A DNA stretch of 64,000 nucleotides from Heterostelium multicystogenum (Eukaryota > Evosea > Eumycetozoa > Acytosteliales > Acytosteliaceae): positions 50,302-114,301 of the forward strand of contig RCNN01000039.1 in assembly GCA_003667245.1 (NCBI GenBank), read 5' to 3'. The notes below the pieces were generated by a model. It was given only the letters and a program-made list of their open reading frames with translations, was not told the origin of the DNA and did no database searches. Positions 59,496 through 64,000 of this stretch are shown piece after piece. Every line of letters starts with the position of its first letter. Positions within the stretch are counted from its first letter, which is position 1. The position numbers were made by a program, and so were the translations under genes.

Positions 59496-60671
59496 TTACT
59501 CATCGCTTCTTGGGGCACTGTCGGATGATGCTGGTGGTCTGTCACCTCTTGGTGGTCTGTAGTTGTCACGGTCACCTCTGTATTCATTGTTGTATCCTCT
59601 GTTGTCTCTTCTTTCGAATCCACCACCAGTTCTTCTTTCACCGCTCTTTTTGAATGCGTTGGTCTCTACAGCTTCACCACCTCTCCAGTTGTCCAAAGAA
59701 TCGACCTTGCTTTCACGTGGTGGTCTCTCTTCATAGTTTCTTGGTCCGTCTCTTGAGTATCTGTTTCCACCAAATGGGTTTCCACCTCTGTTATCTCTAT
59801 CTTCGTATCTTCTTTCACCACCGTATCCACCTCTGTTGTCTCTGTCGTCGTATCTTCTCTCACCACCGTATCCACCTCTGTTATCTCTGTCTTCGTATCT
59901 TCTTTCACCACCATATCCACCTCTGTTGTCTCTGTCGTCGTATCTTCTTTCACCACCATCACGATCGTAGTTGTTGTTTCTTCTGGAGAAGTTGAAGGGT
60001 GATCTGTTTTTCTCCTCTGTCGTCTCTTCTATCACCACCGTATCCACCTCTGTTGTCTCTGTCGTCGTATCTTCTTTCACCTCCGTATCCACCTCTGTTG
60101 TCTCTTCTATCACCACCGTATCCACCTCTGTTGTCGAATGGTCTTCTGTCACCATCTCTGTCGTATGATCTTCTTTCCTCTGATGGTTGATCGTTTCTGT
60201 CTTGGGTATCTACGTCACCCTTTGGAGAGTCGTTGTTGTCAGTACCTTGGGTTGGTGAGTCTCTTGGACGAGCACCACCGAATGGATCGTTTTTAGCACC
60301 ACCCTGTTGTGGAGAATCACGTCTCTTCTCAGTTGGAGTCTTCTTTGGCTTAGCTTGCATACCCAAAGCTGGGAAATCATCTTCCTCTGGTACGACTTTC
60401 CTGTGTTGAAAAAACCGCTCAATCAATCAGCTGCTGCTCTTCTGCTGATTATCTAACAATTGAAATGATCATATTTACTTTGTTGGGTGGACTCTGTTGA
60501 AGATGGACCAAATGATGGACCGGTTGGACGACGGTAACCACTACCGTAGCTGTCTCTACCATAACCACCACCAGTCTGTGGCTCATCGTCATAAGTTGAA
60601 CGTGGAGCGGATGGCAAGTTCGATGGCTTGACAGTCATAATATCATTCAAATTAAACTTTTGCTTTGACAT
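59496..60671 (-). CDS. RGG/DRDNRGGYGG-repeat RNA-binding-like protein
   Basis: Exon 1 (60671 to about 60480) encodes MSKQKFNLNDIMTVKPSNLP and a Gly/Tyr/Arg-rich end. After an intron comes VPEEDDFPALGMQAKPKKTP, then tandem RRYDDRDNRGGYGGE-type repeats (about 60140-59780), and a C-terminal KVDSLDNWRGGEAVETNAFK with further Arg/Gly. The mix of DDFPAL, SLDNWR and Asp-Arg-Gly repeats recalls eIF4B-like translation factors, but no RRM is present and the assignment is tentative. One A is missing at about 60011 (GAGAAAAACAG), shifting the frame. Such low-complexity Arg/Gly proteins bind RNA and can phase-separate. Confidence 0.8.
59780..60140 (-). repeat. Tandem coding repeat of the RGG gene
   Basis: The DNA unit, roughly 45 bp (AGATACGACGACAGAGACAA type), recurs with few changes at about 59780-59960 and 60030-60140, encoding RRYDDRDNRGGYGGE. 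The near identity at the DNA level makes copy number unstable in assemblies. Confidence 0.75.
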
Positions 60672-62319
60672 TGTTATAACAATCTATCTGCTTTGACTGA
60701 CAGTCTAATTATAATTTAATAATACTAGATAATAAATCAAATTGGATTGGAGAAAAAAAAGATAAAACTTTTTAAAAAAAGAAAACTTCGCAAACACAAC
60801 AAACAACTTCTTTGTTGCTGTGTGATTTTCAAAAAAACAAAAAATAAAAAACAAAATTAAGTAACGTTTAAAATTGGTGCATTGTATGCGATCCAATATA
60901 TAAATATATTGGTTTGCATGAACCATATATACAATAGAGTAATAATAATAGATCTAAATTAATATAGATTTTTACAGGAAAAAAAACAACTAAAACAACT
61001 CTATCTGCTCAAATTATTATTAGTTGTTGATTTGTTTTATTATAATAAAATATGTTTTTTTATCTTTATAATATTTGTTCTTTGATTTTATTTATTTATC
61101 AAGATTTGTAGTTATTTTATTGATGTTTAACTATAACAATAACTACATTAATACATTATAATAGTCTTATAGAGATAACTATTTGATTAGATATTAGTTA
61201 AAAATAAAATAGTAATAAAAAAATTAAAACTACTTTATTATTAATTAAATTTAATAGATTATTTTATCTCTATACAAGTTAACTTGATTACCATTCAATA
61301 AATAGATAGGATAACATAATTAATCGAATTAATTATATCGTTATTGTTAGTGAGTTGAATTCAAAAACATGGCTAAAGATAGATTAAAAAAATATATTTT
61401 TTAAAATAAAAAATTTGAAATTTGAAAAAAAAAAAATCAAAACATCACAAAAGGAGTATGTAGTTGCTAAGTTCAAGTTGTATTAGTATTAGTATATATA
61501 AATATATTAATATAATCTTCTATCAAACTGTTTTAAACAATAGTAATTACTGAGGTGCAGTAACAGCAACAGCAGCAGCAACAACAAAGTAAAACTAGAC
61601 GTAGCAGCAGAAGAGCAGCAGTTCAACAACAAACTCATTTAGCAATAATACTGTTGGCGGAAAAAAAAAAACGTGAATAGCATTTTAGTCGCGATTATTT
61701 TGTTACTATCGACATACCTATTAAGAAACTATTTATCTAATAAATATACAAGTAGAATAGTATATTATAGATAGATATAGTAACAATTAATATAGTTATA
61801 ATACTACAGTAATAATATATATAAAGTAAAAAAGTAGGTAGATTTTTTTTATACATGTCTTTCATTTGTTTTTTTTGTTTTTTTTTTGTTTTTTTTTTTG
61901 CTTTTTATCTTTTGAAGAGATAGATAATAAATGGTTATTGAGATGACCAGTCATCAAGTGTTATAATAATTTAAAGGTATACTACTCAATCAAATAAATA
62001 AGTGTTTAGTCATCTGACTCAGCTTATTTAGAAGAACTTATTGATAGATTTATTTTGATAGAGAAGTTAGATTGATAGATTGATAGATAGAAATAGACTA
62101 TAGGGTTAGCATGTGTCATTATCAATAGAATCTTATTTTTATTTTATACTTGTTATTATTGTTACTATCATTAGGATCCCTAATTTAAATGGTCTAATAA
62201 ATTTATAATAATAATAATAAAATATGATTTTGTGGTGTCGTGTAGTTCATCTTTAGTTTGTAATGAGTATCAACATATACATCATTATTGATTACAATAG
62301 TTATAATTGAAAGTTTAGA
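60672..62319. other. Intergenic region between divergent genes
   Basis: Very AT-rich promoter region for the RGG gene (minus) and the kinase gene (plus). A distinct CAG/CAA-rich, relatively GC-rich island lies at about 61553-61675 and is open on the plus strand (poly-Q, then SKTRRSSRRAAVQQQTHLA). It could be an upstream exon or 5' leader of the kinase gene. T-rich runs occur near 61868-61900. Confidence 0.5.
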
Positions 62320-64000
62320 ATGTGTAGTTTTAACCAAAATACTAATTTTATTTCTGAATATCAAATAAAACTTTATAATTATAGATATTTCAAGTATTTA
62401 CAACAACAACAGCAACAGCATCAACAATATCAACTACATATAGAAATGGCAAACAATTATCAACAACCAGATATCAGTGGACCACCAGAAATCTCAGAGT
62501 TTGAAATCCAAACTGAATCAATTTTGGGTGATGGTAGTTTTGGTACTGTCTACAAGGGACGTTGTCGTCAAAAGGATGTAGCTGTCAAAGTTATGTTGAA
62601 GCAAGTCGACGAGAAGACTCTTAAAGACTTTAGAAAGGAAGTTGCTATCATGAGCAAAATTTTTCCATCCCAACATCGTACTTTTCTTGGGGTAAGTCCA
62701 ACTCATATGGATACGTACAACGAAAGCGCTTTTTTCTAATGGTTTATCTTTAGTGCATGCACCTCTTTGCCAGGAAAGTTGATGATTTGTACAGAGTTGA
62801 TGAAAGGTAATTTAGAAACATTGCTCCTGGATCCAAATATTTAAATTACCATTGATTACACGTATGAAGATGGCCAAAGATGCTGCATTGGGTGTTCTTT
62901 GGTTGCACAGTTCCAATCCAGTTTTTATTCACAGAGATCTAAAGGTAATTATCAGCAATCAATATCAGTATTTCAGGTGACTCCCCACTAACTTCTCGAT
63001 CAGACATCTAATTTGTTAGTAGATTCAAAACTTAACTCTTAAAGTATGTGATTTTTGGTTTGTCACAAATTAAGCAAAGAGGTGAAAATTTAAAGGACGG
63101 TCAAGATGGTGCCAAAGGGTGTATGTATCAATCTATACAATTTTTGATCGGCTCGGTCATTTGGCTAATATCAGATGTGATTTTAAAATGTTCATTTTTA
63201 GACACCATTGTGGATGGCTCCAGAAGTATTACAAGGAAAACTATTTAATGAAAAGGCAGATGTATACAGTTTTGGTTTGGTTTTATGGCAAATTTACAAC
63301 TAGACAAGAGTTATTCCCAGAATTTTGAAAACTTTTATAAATTTGTTTCAGCAATCTGTGAGAAGGTTGTCCGTCCACCCTATTCCAGACGATTGTCCAA
63401 AATCATTGAAGCCAATTAATTATGAAATGCTGGGACCCATCCCAGATGTACGTCCAGTTTTCAGTGAGATTGTATCTACCCTCGAGGGTAATCATCATCG
63501 ATCTCTCTATTCCAGACGAATATGGTGCCATCATGTGGAAGAATCACTTTAAAACATGTTGATGAAGCAAGCTTGGAAAGATTTCCTCAATGTAGTCGCA
63601 AACTTTGTCGGTTTGACTAATGCAATCTAACACCAAGCATGTCCGGATCTCCTCCAATTCTCACCAAACCTTAATGGTTCCACCATCGAACTCAACTTTC
63701 AAGTGTCTTAAAGCAATCATTGTCAGTCCACCAAAGGGAGTTGGAGGTCAAGAAGAAGAGGTTTGTTAAACATGGAGCAATTCGGTAAAGTTTTGGCCTG
63801 GTTCGGTTAACCTTAAAGATGATGGTTCTCAAATTTAGATAAAGTATGAATTTTCAAAAGGTCAAAATAGTTGATAAACTTACTAATCTCATAACAATTA
63901 CAAAACTATTTATAGATTAGACAATTGATGGAATGTGCATGGTTCCACGTTGATATCTCAACATCGAGAGTGAGAATAGATTGCACAAAAAGCCAGAAGG
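62320..64000 (+). CDS. Shk-type dual-specificity kinase with SH2 domain (partial)
   Basis: The dictyostelid Shk family (tyrosine-kinase-like kinase plus C-terminal SH2). After a Gln-rich N-terminus (ATG at 62320, or 62446 for [12 protein letters not shown]) the kinase reads [27 protein letters not shown] (Lys), [25 protein letters not shown] (62932-62944), a DFG at about 63050, [20 protein letters not shown] and [12 protein letters not shown]. Downstream are [27 protein letters not shown] and the start of the SH2 domain ([11 protein letters not shown]), where the window ends. Introns follow FLG, HRDLK and AKG. At least ten single-base slips, mostly in homopolymers, interrupt the frame (for example TTTTTCC for TTTTCC near 62660). 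In my judgement it is closest to ShkB. Confidence 0.93.

Noticed and set aside
59654..60190. Plus-strand frames opposite the RGG gene
   Set aside because: Antisense of the tandem RGG repeats (repeated Leu-Cys-Arg-Ile-Phe patterns).
1..64000. CRISPR arrays, bacterial-type operons or prophage genes
   Set aside because: Introns, AT-rich spacers and gene content are those of a dictyostelid nucleus, and no spaced direct-repeat array was seen.

Overview
The window is nuclear DNA from a dictyostelid social amoeba; the species is not determined. The evidence is the AT-rich intergenic DNA, short GT-AG introns, runs of Asn and Gln codons, and lineage-typical genes: a discoidin, a very large Cys-rich protein built of Dictyostelium CTDC repeats (EcmA/EcmB type), and a kinase-SH2 protein of the Shk family that runs off the right end.

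Layout. 1-5 kb: a secreted protein of unknown function, a DUF1990 protein and a PHAF1 (C16orf70) homologue. 5.6-10 kb: a sterol/diacylglycerol O-acyltransferase, a small unknown gene, a 2-Cys peroxiredoxin and, just upstream of it, an orphan exon encoding a mitochondrial-type presequence. 10.4-15.2 kb: the CTDC-repeat extracellular matrix gene. 18-23.4 kb: a Cys-rich/Gln-rich follistatin-like protein and two tandem seven-helix membrane protein paralogues. 24.5-33 kb: cytosolic-type alpha-mannosidase (MAN2C1), PIG-C, a divergent profilin-like protein, a four-helix membrane protein and an EXOG-type nuclease. 33.4 kb: tRNA-Arg(CCU). 34-41.7 kb: discoidin, TRAPPC9/Trs120 and a PHO80-like cyclin. 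41.7-50.6 kb: almost 9 kb in which I can name no gene. 50.6-60.7 kb: SPOUT1 methyltransferase, an ARL6IP1/reticulon-like ER protein, an ankyrin-repeat protein, an RNF14-type RBR ubiquitin ligase, taspase-1 and an RGG-repeat RNA-binding-like protein. 62.3 kb to the end: the Shk-type kinase.

These are mostly independent housekeeping genes, not one pathway. Loose themes are secretory-pathway and membrane function (PIG-C, TRAPPC9, ARL6IP1-like, PHAF1, SOAT) and extracellular matrix or adhesion proteins used in multicellular development (CTDC protein, follistatin-like protein, discoidin).

A technical point dominates the reading. Nearly every conserved gene is broken by +1/-1 shifts, mostly in homopolymer runs, while homology continues unbroken in the next frame. 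This pattern fits uncorrected sequencing indels better than mass pseudogenisation, so most genes below are described across such shifts. I did not find a convincing new multi-gene system. The best leads are the presequence exon beside the peroxiredoxin, the 216-bp higher-order repeat of the matrix gene, and the long unassigned region with coding-like fragments.
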